In this document: positions 45,065 through 53,545 of the stretch, in pieces
Position numbering within the stretch: the stretch's first letter is position 1
How the letters are laid out: each line of letters opens with the position of its first letter
Assembly (NCBI RefSeq): GCF_030734285.1
Contig: NZ_CP132294.1
Coordinates: 1,240,001-1,304,000, forward strand
Length of the DNA stretch: 64,000 nucleotides
Direction of reading: 5' to 3'
Origin: Natronococcus sp. AD-5
GTDB taxonomy: Archaea > Halobacteriota > Halobacteria > Halobacteriales > Natrialbaceae
Notes under the pieces: model-generated
Database searches by the model: none
Told to the model about the DNA's origin: nothing
Seen by the model: the letters and a program-made list of their open reading frames with translations, nothing else
Program-made: the position numbers and the translations under genes

Positions 45065-45985
45065 ATGGAACGAACGAACCCGGATCGAGAACGAACCGAC
45101 GCGGAACACGGTGACGGGTTTCGCGGGAGTAACGACCGCGTTCTCGGCCGGCGATCGTACCTGAAGCTCTCCGGCGCGACGATGGCTGCGCTCGGGATCG
45201 GCGCCGGCGCGAGCACGACGGCAGCCGCCAACGATGGCGATCGGACGGTCCTCGACGTCGACTACAGCGAGTACGAGGATCCGAGCGGCGTGTACGACGT
45301 CAACGACGTCCGCGGCTCGTACACCCCCGAGTTCGTGACCGACCGGTCGACGCGCGACGATCGCTCGCTGCGCATGGAGTTTACCGGCGACTCGAAGATC
45401 GCGAACTGCGAGTACCGACTGACGGACCACGTCGGCGACTACCAGGACGAGGTGTACACCCGATTCAACGTGTACCCGGAGAACTTCGACCTCGGCGCGG
45501 ACGACACGATCCGGATGTTCTGGGCGCCGCTGACGAACGGCGACGGGTCGTCCGGCGGCGGCTCGGCCGGCGGCACGAACGGCTGGTCGAACGCGATCGG
45601 CTTCGCCAACCGGAACGACTCGCCGGCGCCGGAGGGGTACAAGTTCTTCTCGTACTGTTACCACATGGACGGCTCCGGCGACTTCCAGATGACCGACGCC
45701 GTCGTGCGGACGGACGAGTGGAACGAGATCGAGTGTCACGTCAAGGTCAACTCCTACGACGGCGGGTCGGCCAACGCCGACGGCGTGATGCGATACTGGG
45801 TCAACGGCGACCTCGCGTTCGAGGACACGTCGATGCGGTTCACCACCAGCGACGACAACCGGATCCAGGCGGTCGGTCCGCTCGGCTACATCGTCGGCAG
45901 CGGCGGCGGCGCGCTCTACTACGACGAGCACCAGATCGCCCTCGGCGCGGACCGCGAAGAAGCGCGCAGCGCGCTCGATCGCTAG
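45065..45985 (+). CDS. Tat-exported polysaccharide-lyase-like protein
   Basis: This 306-residue protein has an unusually long n-region followed by Tat motif RRSYLKLSG and a hydrophobic stretch, without a lipobox, so it should be released outside. The mature part (about 60-295) is one beta-rich domain with NGWSNAIGFANRN, YCYHMDGSG, DGGSANADGVMRYW and YYDEHQIALGAD, paralogous to the lipoprotein at 42159-43487. Kinship to lyase families such as PL14 is by pattern only. It overlaps the convergent TauE gene by 4 nt. Confidence 0.75.
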   Translation: MERTNPDRERTDAEHGDGFRGSNDRVLGRRSYLKLSGATMAALGIGAGASTTAAANDGDRTVLDVDYSEYEDPSGVYDVNDVRGSYTPEFVTDRSTRDDRSLRMEFTGDSKIANCEYRLTDHVGDYQDEVYTRFNVYPENFDLGADDTIRMFWAPLTNGDGSSGGGSAGGTNGWSNAIGFANRNDSPAPEGYKFFSYCYHMDGSGDFQMTDAVVRTDEWNEIECHVKVNSYDGGSANADGVMRYWVNGDLAFEDTSMRFTTSDDNRIQAVGPLGYIVGSGGGALYYDEHQIALGADREEARSALDR

Positions 45986-46737
45986 ATCACCAGCGAGGCC
46001 GCCAGGCCGACGAGCGCGACGCCGAGCGCGAGTTTGAGTCGGCCCGCCTCGACCCGGTGGGCGAGCCACCAGCCGAGTCCGACGCCCCCGAGATAGGCGC
46101 CCGCGATCGGGACGAACAGCGAGGTGACGATCGCACCGAGGACCAGGTAGTTGAGCGTCGTGAACAGCGCGGTCGCCACGACGACGACCTGCGTGATCGC
46201 GATCGTCGCGAGCATCGGGACGCCGACGAGCACGAGCGCCGGCGCCGAGAGCGCCGCCCCGCCGATGCCCAGGAGCCCGCCGGAGACGCCGATGACGAGT
46301 CCGACAGCGACGAAGCCGACGGTGTCCCAGCCGCCCCGCCCGAGTTCGACGCGGGGCTCGAGGTCGTGGTACTCCCGGTAGACGATCGTCCCGCCGACGA
46401 CCGCGAGCAGCGCCGCGAGGACGAGGCCGTACAGCTCCCGCGAGAGGTAGGCGTTCAGGCGCACGCCGATCCATGTCCCGCCCGCGGCGGCGCCGCTCAC
46501 GACGCCGGCGATCCACCAGTCGATCTCGCCCGAGCGCGCGTAGACGAGACTCCCCAGCACCGCGCCGATCGTGAAGACCGCGCTCGAGGTGCCGGCGACC
46601 TGAGCGCTCGAGAGCGACGTCGTGAGATACAGTCCGGTGACGATGAGGATTCCGCCGGGGCCGATCGTGGCGACGATCACGCCGCCGAGAAAGGCGAGCA
46701 CGACGAGCACGACCAACACTTCGGTGGCGACGACCAC
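45982..46737 (-). CDS. Sulfite exporter TauE/SafE family protein
   Basis: This 251-residue protein has eight predicted membrane segments in two repeats. TIGPGGILIVTGLYL and VSGGLLGIGGAALSAPALVL are the duplicated family motifs. TauE/SafE proteins export sulfite, sulfonates or related anions; the substrate here is unknown. The start is GTG 46737. Confidence 0.88.
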   Translation of the reverse strand: MVVATEVLVVLVVLAFLGGVIVATIGPGGILIVTGLYLTTSLSSAQVAGTSSAVFTIGAVLGSLVYARSGEIDWWIAGVVSGAAAGGTWIGVRLNAYLSRELYGLVLAALLAVVGGTIVYREYHDLEPRVELGRGGWDTVGFVAVGLVIGVSGGLLGIGGAALSAPALVLVGVPMLATIAITQVVVVATALFTTLNYLVLGAIVTSLFVPIAGAYLGGVGLGWWLAHRVEAGRLKLALGVALVGLAASLVI

Positions 46738-47014
46738 GTGTCTCGGTCGACCGTATTCGACAGGCGCGGGTATGCGTTCGCCTTGCTGGCCAACGGTCGG
46801 TTCGGCTGCTGAGCGTTCGGGTGTCGACCGCAGACAAAACGGCAGTCGGCAATCCGATTCCGTTACGCAGAGCCACTCGTAAAACGGTTGTCACGTCCGG
46901 GGTAACGCAGACCGTCTCGGACCGACCGAGCCGCGTCGCGGTGGCGCACGCCGGGCGACGGCTCGCTGTCACTCGCCGTCGATCGGTCTCGTGCGAGGGA
47001 TGATCGAGCGTTAG

Positions 47015-47100
47015 CGCGGAACCGAAGGTTCCGCGAACCGTGCGAAGGGGCAGTGCGCGGCGCTACGCGCCGCGACTGTCGAGACGGTTTCACCGTCTCG
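47015..47100. repeat. Three consecutive stem-loops with 3-nt loops
   Basis: Perfect hairpins lie back to back: CGCGGAACC/GGTTCCGCG with loop GAA (47015-47035); CGCGGCGC/GCGCCGCG with loop TAC plus an outer CAGT/ACTG (47051-47078, one bulge); CGAGACGGT/ACCGTCTCG with loop TTC (47080-47100). The region 46738-47410 has no gene that I trust. Confidence 0.75.
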
Positions 47101-47321
47101 CAGCGCCCGTGGGCAGAAATTTGCTGGGGAGAACGTAGAAATCCCCCGTTGTCGGCGTACGTTGCGTACTCGAACGACCGTACACCACTACAATCGAAAT
47201 TTCCCTCCACTCGCATCCCCACGTAACGAGCTGTTGGTTCGGGTTGTGGACCGATTCGAGAAGATACCGTGTTCCATACAGGTGGACGAGGTAACGCTGG
47301 AGAACGTAATCTACCCCGTTC

Positions 47322-47354
47322 CTGTCAAGAATAGCGTGCGGAATACAGAGGATG
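47322..47354 (+). repeat. Dispersed 33-bp repeat, copy 1
   Basis: This copy matches 48289-48321 at 29 of 33 positions in the same orientation. The two copies flank the SDR gene. The core GAATACAGAGGATG is identical. Probably the remnant end of a mobile or non-autonomous element. Confidence 0.65.
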
Positions 47355-47410
47355 TAGTCAGCATGGCGTCCGGTCGGTAAAGAGCGAGACGCCGGGAGAG
47401 CCTGTGGCGT

Positions 47411-48115
47411 CTATACGGACGCTGTAAGCCCACCGTCGACGCGGATGTTCTGCCCGGTGACGTAGCTCGACGCAGGTGAGAGCAGGTACGCGACCGCGTC
47501 TGCGATCTCCGCGGTTTGTGCCGGTCGTCCCACCGGGATACGATCTCTCGTTTCCTCGTCTACGTCGTAACTATCGACGAACCCGGGCTGAACCGTGTTC
47601 ATCCGGATTCCGTTCGCCGCGTATTGGTCGGCGTAGAGTTTGGTGAAACTCCCGAGTCCAGCCCGAAGCACCGATGACACGGGGAACTCACTCGACGGTT
47701 CGAACGCCGAGAACGTGGAGATGTTCACGATCGACCCGTGGCCTTGCTCTTCCATGATGGGGGTGACGAGTCGCGCCATACGGACAGTATTCAACAGGAC
47801 GAGGTCTACCCCCTCGTGCCACTCCCCGTCAGAGATTTCGAGGAGGTCGCCAGACGCCGGGTGGCCCGTGTTGTTCACCACCGCGTCGAGACGACCGTAG
47901 CGCTCGTACGTCGTCTCGACGAGGGCTGCCAAGTCATCAGGATTGGTCACCGAGCCTTCAAACCCATCTCCGCCGAGTTCGTTCGCAACCTCGACGGCGC
48001 TCCCCGACCGCGACAACAGAACCGGCGTGTATCCCTCCTCGTTCAGTCGCCGTGCACAGGCCTCCCCGATACCGCTTCCCGCCGCTGTCACTACTGCGAC
48101 TTTCTTATCAGCCAT
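47411..48115 (-). CDS. Short-chain dehydrogenase/reductase with atypical active site
   Basis: This 234-residue protein has the SDR fold, with a cofactor loop [10 protein letters not shown] (about 10-19), NNTG near 85 and a C-terminal [14 protein letters not shown]. The YxxxK catalytic motif, expected before AGLGSFTK, reads SSVLR, so Tyr is replaced by Ser and Lys by Arg. The upstream Ser region ([14 protein letters not shown]) is kept. It may be catalytically altered. The gene is lower in GC than most neighbours and is flanked by dispersed 33-bp repeats, indicating acquisition. Confidence 0.88.
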   Translation of the reverse strand: MADKKVAVVTAAGSGIGEACARRLNEEGYTPVLLSRSGSAVEVANELGGDGFEGSVTNPDDLAALVETTYERYGRLDAVVNNTGHPASGDLLEISDGEWHEGVDLVLLNTVRMARLVTPIMEEQGHGSIVNISTFSAFEPSSEFPVSSVLRAGLGSFTKLYADQYAANGIRMNTVQPGFVDSYDVDEETRDRIPVGRPAQTAEIADAVAYLLSPASSYVTGQNIRVDGGLTASV

Positions 48116-48288
48116 ACAACTACTACCATGGCCGCGTTCATAAAAACATTCTCAGCACGACCCCACTGGGAGTTCTTCTCTCATCGTTTTTTGACTCTGT
48201 TCGTGTCGATTCACGGGGCGCAGACAGAGGTAGTGCCTGTAACCGATACGCCCTCTATCCAGCAGAGTCGGATCGAACTGCCGAACTG

Positions 48289-48321
48289 CTGTCAAGAGCG
48301 GCGTGCTGAATACAGAGGATG
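48289..48321 (+). repeat. Dispersed 33-bp repeat, copy 2
   Basis: The second copy lies upstream of the SDR start, in a 310-nt gap (48116-48428) without other features. Copy 1 is about 0.97 kb away on the other side of the gene. Confidence 0.65.
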
Positions 48322-48428
48322 GATTTAGCGAACCAACTCTGTTTGCTCTGGCCAATCTGCACTAGGTCGACCGATCAGTAGATCTCCCTACCTATCACCC
48401 GATCCTATTCTACCTGCGTTTAAATCAG

Positions 48429-48815
48429 TCAGGTGAGAACGGTGTCGTTTGGAATAGCAGCCGTTCGTATGTACCGACGGCCAACGAGTGTAGAGATAAC
48501 CACAACTAGCATAATGCCAAGCGATAGAGGGAGCGGTTGGCTCCCCACCAGCCAATTGCCGACGGGAGTTTGGTAGAGGATTGTAGCCGGGGCGGATCCA
48601 CCCAGTGCGACAGCGGCAAGCCCAGCCAGACTTTGAAGAACGTACTGATCCGGTTCAACGTACAGGTATACACCGACGAGAACTGGCAGACTGCCGAGTA
48701 CGAGACCCAGCAACTCACCGGTTCTGGGATCGATATAGAGAATCCAGTACAACGCGATAAAGGCACCAGTGGCAATAGTGAGATCGAATTTTTGTTCATC
48801 AGATCGTATTGACAT
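48429..48815 (-). CDS. Small membrane protein, unknown, accessory-like
   Basis: This 128-residue protein has four hydrophobic segments (about 12-30, 38-56, 62-80, 95-115). Codon use is less GC-biased than in most of the window, as for the SDR gene, suggesting recent acquisition. ATG 48815 was chosen because the upstream in-frame residues are not conserved in style. I do not recognise a family. Confidence 0.55.
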   Translation of the reverse strand: MSIRSDEQKFDLTIATGAFIALYWILYIDPRTGELLGLVLGSLPVLVGVYLYVEPDQYVLQSLAGLAAVALGGSAPATILYQTPVGNWLVGSQPLPLSLGIMLVVVISTLVGRRYIRTAAIPNDTVLT

Positions 48816-48971
48816 CGTACGTATCCAGACGGCACCGTGATATTTAGTCATTCTTCTAACTCAAAGAGCGATTACAGTCCATCGAAGTCACGAATACCGT
48901 ATGTGATCTTCCTGCGCTGAAAGGTCGCCACTCTCGTTGATGACCCTTCGGAGAGCGCTGCACTTGCGCCT

Positions 48972-48984
48972 TGTATTCAGCACG
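48972..48984 (-). repeat. Inverted partial copy of the dispersed repeat
   Basis: TGTATTCAGCACG here is the reverse complement of the 13-nt core CGTGCTGAATACA of copy 2. It lies in the gap 48816-49089, which holds nothing else that I recognise. Confidence 0.4.
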
Positions 48985-49089
48985 ACTCGAGGAACACAAT
49001 CTGTCCCTGACAGAAATTCCGGCGCTCATCCGCATCTGCACATAACGAATCGGCCGACCCAGAAACTGTGCTACTCCCTACTGGATCAG

Positions 49090-49986
49090 CTACCGCTGCG
49101 ACGAGGACGCCTCCCGCCGCCGCTCGAGCAACTCGTAACACTCCCCGCAGGGACCGATCCAGGCGCCCATCGCCCGCGCCTCGCGGATCAGTCGCTCGTA
49201 GAGCGTGCGGTAGCCCGGAAACTCGTCTTCGTTCATGTATCGGGGGTGCCAGAGCACGGTCATCACCGCGTCGTGCTCGTGGGCTTCCTCGAGCAGTCGC
49301 CGACACTCCCGCCAGGCCCACTCGAGCGACGGGGCCCACGGGAGCAGCGCTCGTTCCATGAGCGTCAGCGGGAAGACGACGAACTCGTCGTCGAACGGCC
49401 GAATCACGCCGTACCGGCCGTCGAACCCGTACCGCGTGCTCGAGCCGTAGCTGGCGTCGTACCGCAGCCCGATCGCGCGGTGGTGCTCCCAGGTCCGGGG
49501 CGCGACCAGGTTCAGGTAGTGCTGGCGCCCCCCGACGACGGGCCCGTCGAGGACCTCCTCGAGGGCGCGCTTCTCGTACCGGAGGCGGTCCCGATCGTCG
49601 GCCGAGTCGTAGGAGCCGTGCAGGCCGACCTCCCAGCCGCCGCGCTCGAGCGTTCGAAACGCGTCGACGAGCTCCGGGTCGGTGGGATCGTACCGACCGG
49701 CGAACAGTTTCCAGTTTTCCGGCCGGAGCCACGCTCGCGGCGACTTCTCCCGGAGGAACGACTTCTCGTTGAGCACGTAAAACGACGACCGAACGCCGAG
49801 GTCGTCCTCGAGGGCCATGAGCTCCTCGAACTGCCAGTACGGTCGTTCGCCGGTGACGAGCGACCGGAGGTGCGACGGATCCCGCTCGGTTACGGCGTAG
49901 TAGGGCGCCTGGAACGTCTTGTAGACGCGATCGACGTCGTGCGTGAGACAGAGGGCGAACTCGTGGTCCGCCAGCGACGCGCTCAT
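49090..49986 (-). CDS. Polysaccharide deacetylase family protein
   Basis: This 298-residue protein has NodB-type features: CLTHDVDR (about 13-20) gives the metal-binding Asp/His, SSFYVLNE and EVGLHGSYDS follow, and LWHPRYM (about 245-251) supplies a late catalytic His. It has no signal peptide, so it would act in the cytoplasm on a precursor. It is the last gene of the uronic-acid operon and overlaps the DUF354 gene by 4 nt. Substrate not known. Confidence 0.85.
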   Translation of the reverse strand: MSASLADHEFALCLTHDVDRVYKTFQAPYYAVTERDPSHLRSLVTGERPYWQFEELMALEDDLGVRSSFYVLNEKSFLREKSPRAWLRPENWKLFAGRYDPTDPELVDAFRTLERGGWEVGLHGSYDSADDRDRLRYEKRALEEVLDGPVVGGRQHYLNLVAPRTWEHHRAIGLRYDASYGSSTRYGFDGRYGVIRPFDDEFVVFPLTLMERALLPWAPSLEWAWRECRRLLEEAHEHDAVMTVLWHPRYMNEDEFPGYRTLYERLIREARAMGAWIGPCGECYELLERRREASSSQR

Positions 49987-51065
49987 TCGTGACCGACCTC
50001 CGGAACGGCGCGAGCGGTCGCTTCCCCGTCTGTGCCGGCGACGTTCTCGACGACGTCGACGACGAACGCGGTCGTGTCGATCTTCTCCGCGAGGACGCGC
50101 CGCCGTCGCTTCGCCCAGGTCGAGTCGCTCGTCCGCAGGAGTTCTCGAGCGTGAGCGACGATCTCGCTCGGACGCACGTCGCGCGCGAGCCACCGGAGCA
50201 GCCGGTAGCGGACCTCGAGTTCCTCGAGCACGCCCGCCCGGAGGTCCGAGACGTAGAGGGCGGGAGTCCCGAGGAGGGAGCTCTCGATCGCCATCGTGGC
50301 GCTCTCGCCGAGGAACAGGTCCGCTCGAGCCAGCAGGTCGTGCATTCGGTGGGCCGACACGTCGACCCGTCGGGCCGCGAGCGTCGGCGGTAATTTCCCC
50401 TCCGCGGTGATCCGGACGGTCGCGCCGAACCGCTCGAGGCCGGCGATCACCCGCTCGAGGCCGGCGACTCCCGTCCGCCCGATATCGTGGGCGGCGTTCC
50501 AGGCGATCAGCCGGAGCACGACGAGCGGCCCGTCCGCGGGCTCGAGCTCGGGCGGGGTCGCCGGATCGGGAGTGAACCGGTTCGGGTGGAGGTAGGCCAG
50601 TTCGTGGTAGCCGGGGTAGCGACGGTGGCGTGCGCCGTAGTCGTCCCAGAACGCGTCCGGCGTGTAGACGCGATCCGCGAACGGGAGCGAGACGGCGTTC
50701 TGGAGGGCCGCGTGCTCGGTGTCGGTAAACAGGATCCCGCGACCCTCGACGAGCGTCGACGCGTGCGCGACGGCCGGCTCGCCGATCCCGAGCACGGCCG
50801 CCGGCTGCAACCGGCGAACGCGCCGGGCGATTTCGTACTCGTACCTCGACTGCACCGCGAGCAGGTCGAGCGGCGTCTCCGCGGACCCCGCGAGTCGCCG
50901 GTGGGCGATCCCGTAGCGCTCGAGCAACTCGCGGGCGACGTCCTTCTCGCGGGCGAAGACGCGGACGTCGTAGCCGCGGTCGCGCAGTTCGGCGATCGCG
51001 TTCCTGAAGAAGTGGACGTGCGCGGGGTGCTGGACGGTACACACGATACGCCGATCCTCAGCCAT
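49983..51065 (-). CDS. DUF354 glycosyltransferase-like protein
   Basis: This 360-residue cytosolic protein has a GT-B/UDP-GlcNAc 2-epimerase-like fold. It begins IVCTVQHPAHVHFFRNAI, typical of DUF354, and contains HPNRFTPDP and ADLFLGESATMAIESSLLGTPALY, the donor-site-like region. DUF354 genes usually lie in glycan clusters, as here. It overlaps its neighbours by 4 and 8 nt. Confidence 0.85.
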   Translation of the reverse strand: MAEDRRIVCTVQHPAHVHFFRNAIAELRDRGYDVRVFAREKDVARELLERYGIAHRRLAGSAETPLDLLAVQSRYEYEIARRVRRLQPAAVLGIGEPAVAHASTLVEGRGILFTDTEHAALQNAVSLPFADRVYTPDAFWDDYGARHRRYPGYHELAYLHPNRFTPDPATPPELEPADGPLVVLRLIAWNAAHDIGRTGVAGLERVIAGLERFGATVRITAEGKLPPTLAARRVDVSAHRMHDLLARADLFLGESATMAIESSLLGTPALYVSDLRAGVLEELEVRYRLLRWLARDVRPSEIVAHARELLRTSDSTWAKRRRRVLAEKIDTTAFVVDVVENVAGTDGEATARAVPEVGHE

Positions 51066-52089
51066 GCCGTCGCACCTCCAGCCCGTCGTTCACGCGGCGT
51101 TCGAGCAGCGACGCGAGCGCGAAAAACGCGCCGCCCGCGACCAGCAGGAGGGTGCTCGCCGCCAGTTCGACGAGCCCGCGACCGTCCGACCGGCGTCGGT
51201 GCCGGTACAGCGACCGGAGCGCGCCGAGGAGGCCGCCGCCGAACGCGAGCGCGGAGGCGGCGTAGAACAGCGGCACGGGGTGGGCGTCGCCGATCGGGTA
51301 CCGCCTCGCGAGCCGCCAGGCGAAGGTTCGCACGAGCAGCGCGGAGACCTTCGGGACGTACGTGGTGTAGTCGATGGTCGACTCCTCGTCGCCGTAGACG
51401 GCCGGTATCGCGACGTCGGCAACGCGCAACTCGTTGGCGTTGAGTCGCACCAGCAGATCGTTGGGGTAGCCGTAGTCCTCGTACATCGAGGCGACGTCGA
51501 CGGCCTCGAGCGCGCGCGACGAGACCGCCGTGTAGCCGTTCTGGGGATCCATCGTCCGCCAGTAGCCCGACGCGACCTTCGTCAGGAGCGTGAGCAGCGC
51601 GTTTCCGAACAGCCGGAATCGCGGCATCCCGCCGCGATGATCGCCGTTTACCAGCCGGTTTCCCTTCGCGTAATCGGCCTCGCCGTCGACGATCGGGTCC
51701 AGCAGCGACGGCAGGTGATCGGGATCCATCTGGCCGTCGCCGGCCATCACGGCAGCGACGTCGATCCCGTCCTCGAGCGCCTGCCGGTAGCCGGTCTTGA
51801 TCGCGCCGCCCACGCCGCGGTTCTCCGCGTGCCGGATGGGGACGACCCGGCGACCGAGCGCCGAACCGCCGTTCGCGACGATCGCACCGCGTTCCGAGCC
51901 GGTCGCCCGCACCTCGCCGTTCGCGCGGGCGGCGTGACGGTTAATTTCGTCCCACGTGCCGTCGGTCGACCGGTCGTCGACGGCGTAGATCCGGTCGACG
52001 AACTCGGGCACCGTCTCGATCACCTCGCCGACGAACTCCTCCTCGTCGTACGCCGGCACGACGACGCCGATCGTCCGTCCGCTATACAT
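51058..52089 (-). CDS. Family 2 glycosyltransferase with C-terminal membrane segments
   Basis: This 343-residue protein has a GT-A domain (about 1-240) with VVVPAYDEEEFVGEVI, VDDRSTDGTWD, GDGQMDPDHLP and MDPQNGYTAVSSRAL, resembling dolichol-phosphate sugar transferases. Two C-terminal membrane segments (about 270-290, 312-332) anchor it. It likely moves the operon's uronic-acid sugar, or another sugar, to a lipid carrier. It overlaps both neighbours by 8 nt. Confidence 0.9.
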   Translation of the reverse strand: MYSGRTIGVVVPAYDEEEFVGEVIETVPEFVDRIYAVDDRSTDGTWDEINRHAARANGEVRATGSERGAIVANGGSALGRRVVPIRHAENRGVGGAIKTGYRQALEDGIDVAAVMAGDGQMDPDHLPSLLDPIVDGEADYAKGNRLVNGDHRGGMPRFRLFGNALLTLLTKVASGYWRTMDPQNGYTAVSSRALEAVDVASMYEDYGYPNDLLVRLNANELRVADVAIPAVYGDEESTIDYTTYVPKVSALLVRTFAWRLARRYPIGDAHPVPLFYAASALAFGGGLLGALRSLYRHRRRSDGRGLVELAASTLLLVAGGAFFALASLLERRVNDGLEVRRHG

Positions 52090-53545
52090 CGGTTTCGCCC
52101 CCCGTTTCGGCGCCGCCGTCTCCCGCGCCGCCGCTCCCCGTCCCGATCGTGTACACGCGGTGAGCCCCGGAAATCGCGTCGTCCTCGAGCGCGTCCCGAC
52201 CGTCGATCACGACGAGTTCGCCGTCGTCGCGGCCGAGCGCGTCCCAGTCGATCCCCTCGAACTCCTCGTGGGGCGTCACCAGTACCGCGGCGTCGAACTC
52301 CCGGTCGTCGAGCGACCCGAGCGGAAGCGGCGTCAGCCCGCGTCGCTCGAACTCTTCGAACGACTCGAGTACCGGATCGACGCCGGAGACGGCCGCGCCG
52401 TGTTCGACCAGGTCCTCGGTGATCGCGAGCGCCGGCGACGCGCGGATCTCCTCGACGCCGGGACGGTAGGTGAGCCCGAGCACCAGCACCGCGGCGTCGC
52501 TCAGCGGGGTTCCAATCCGCGAAAGGACCGCCTCGAGTCGGCCGACGGCGTACCTCGGCATCGAGTCGTTCACCGCGCGCGCGGCGCGCAACAGCGGCGC
52601 ATCGGTCTCGAACGGCTCGATCACGAAGTACGGATAGTACGGAATGCAGTGGCCGCCGACGCCGGGACCGGGCTCGTGGACGTCGCAGTAGGGCTGAGTG
52701 TTCGCGAGACCGATCGCCTCCCGCACGTCGATCCCGAACTCGTCGGTGAACGTCGCGAGTTCGTTCGCCAGCGCGATGTTGACGTCGCGGTACAGCCCCT
52801 CGAAGACCTTCACGGCCTCCGCGGTCGTCGCGTCCGAGGCGGGGATCACCCCCGTCTCGTTGAGTTCGCCGTACACCAGTTCGGCGACGCGGGTGCTCTC
52901 GGCGTCGACCCCGCCGACGACCTTCGGGTACGCGCCGCGGACGTCCTCGAGCGCCCGCCCGCTCGAGGTTCGTTCCGGACAGCACGCGATGCCGAATTCG
53001 CCGCGAGAGAGCCCCGACGCGTCCTCGAGCGCCGGCAAGATCCGATCCGTCGTCGTCCGCGGGGGGACCGTACACTCGACGAAGACGGCGTCGCCGGCCG
53101 CCAGTCCCGAACCGACCGCCTCCACCGCGGCGTCGAGCGCCGCGAGGTCGGGTTCGCGCTCGTCGGTCAGCGGCGTCGGAACGACGACGACGTGGATCGC
53201 GGCGCTGCCGGCGGCCTCGCTCGGGTTCGTCGTCGCCGTAAGCGCCCCGTCGGCGACGGTTTCGCGCACGAGTTCGGCCAGTCCGGGCTCGCGTTTCACG
53301 TGACAGTCGCCGTCCTCGAGCGAGTCGACCACCGCGGGATCGACGTCCGCGCCGACGACGCGTCCCGTCAGGTCGGCGAAGACGGCGGCGAGCGGGAGCC
53401 CCATCTTGCCGAGCCCGTAGACCGCGACCGGAAACGAGCCGTCGGTCAGCGCCGCCCGCCGGCGATCGGTCGACGCGTCCGTTCCGTACGGGGAGTCGAC
53501 GGCGCCGTCCGACGGAGGGGCGGCCCGCTGCTCCGAATCAGTCAT
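52082..53545 (-). CDS. UDP-sugar 6-dehydrogenase (WbpA/WecC-type)
   Basis: This 487-residue enzyme has an N-terminal Rossmann domain (YGLGKMGLPLAAVFADL, about 43-59), central domain with YRDVNIALANELA, and the catalytic Cys in GVGGHCIPYYPYF. The C-terminal domain VLVLGLTYRPGVEEIRASPAL is complete. It oxidises a UDP-N-acetylhexosamine to the uronic acid. A Gly-rich acidic tail is extra. With the next three upstream genes it forms a full UDP-diacetamido-uronic acid route. It overlaps both neighbours by 8 nt. Confidence 0.9.
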   Translation of the reverse strand: MTDSEQRAAPPSDGAVDSPYGTDASTDRRRAALTDGSFPVAVYGLGKMGLPLAAVFADLTGRVVGADVDPAVVDSLEDGDCHVKREPGLAELVRETVADGALTATTNPSEAAGSAAIHVVVVPTPLTDEREPDLAALDAAVEAVGSGLAAGDAVFVECTVPPRTTTDRILPALEDASGLSRGEFGIACCPERTSSGRALEDVRGAYPKVVGGVDAESTRVAELVYGELNETGVIPASDATTAEAVKVFEGLYRDVNIALANELATFTDEFGIDVREAIGLANTQPYCDVHEPGPGVGGHCIPYYPYFVIEPFETDAPLLRAARAVNDSMPRYAVGRLEAVLSRIGTPLSDAAVLVLGLTYRPGVEEIRASPALAITEDLVEHGAAVSGVDPVLESFEEFERRGLTPLPLGSLDDREFDAAVLVTPHEEFEGIDWDALGRDDGELVVIDGRDALEDDAISGAHRVYTIGTGSGGAGDGGAETGGETDV

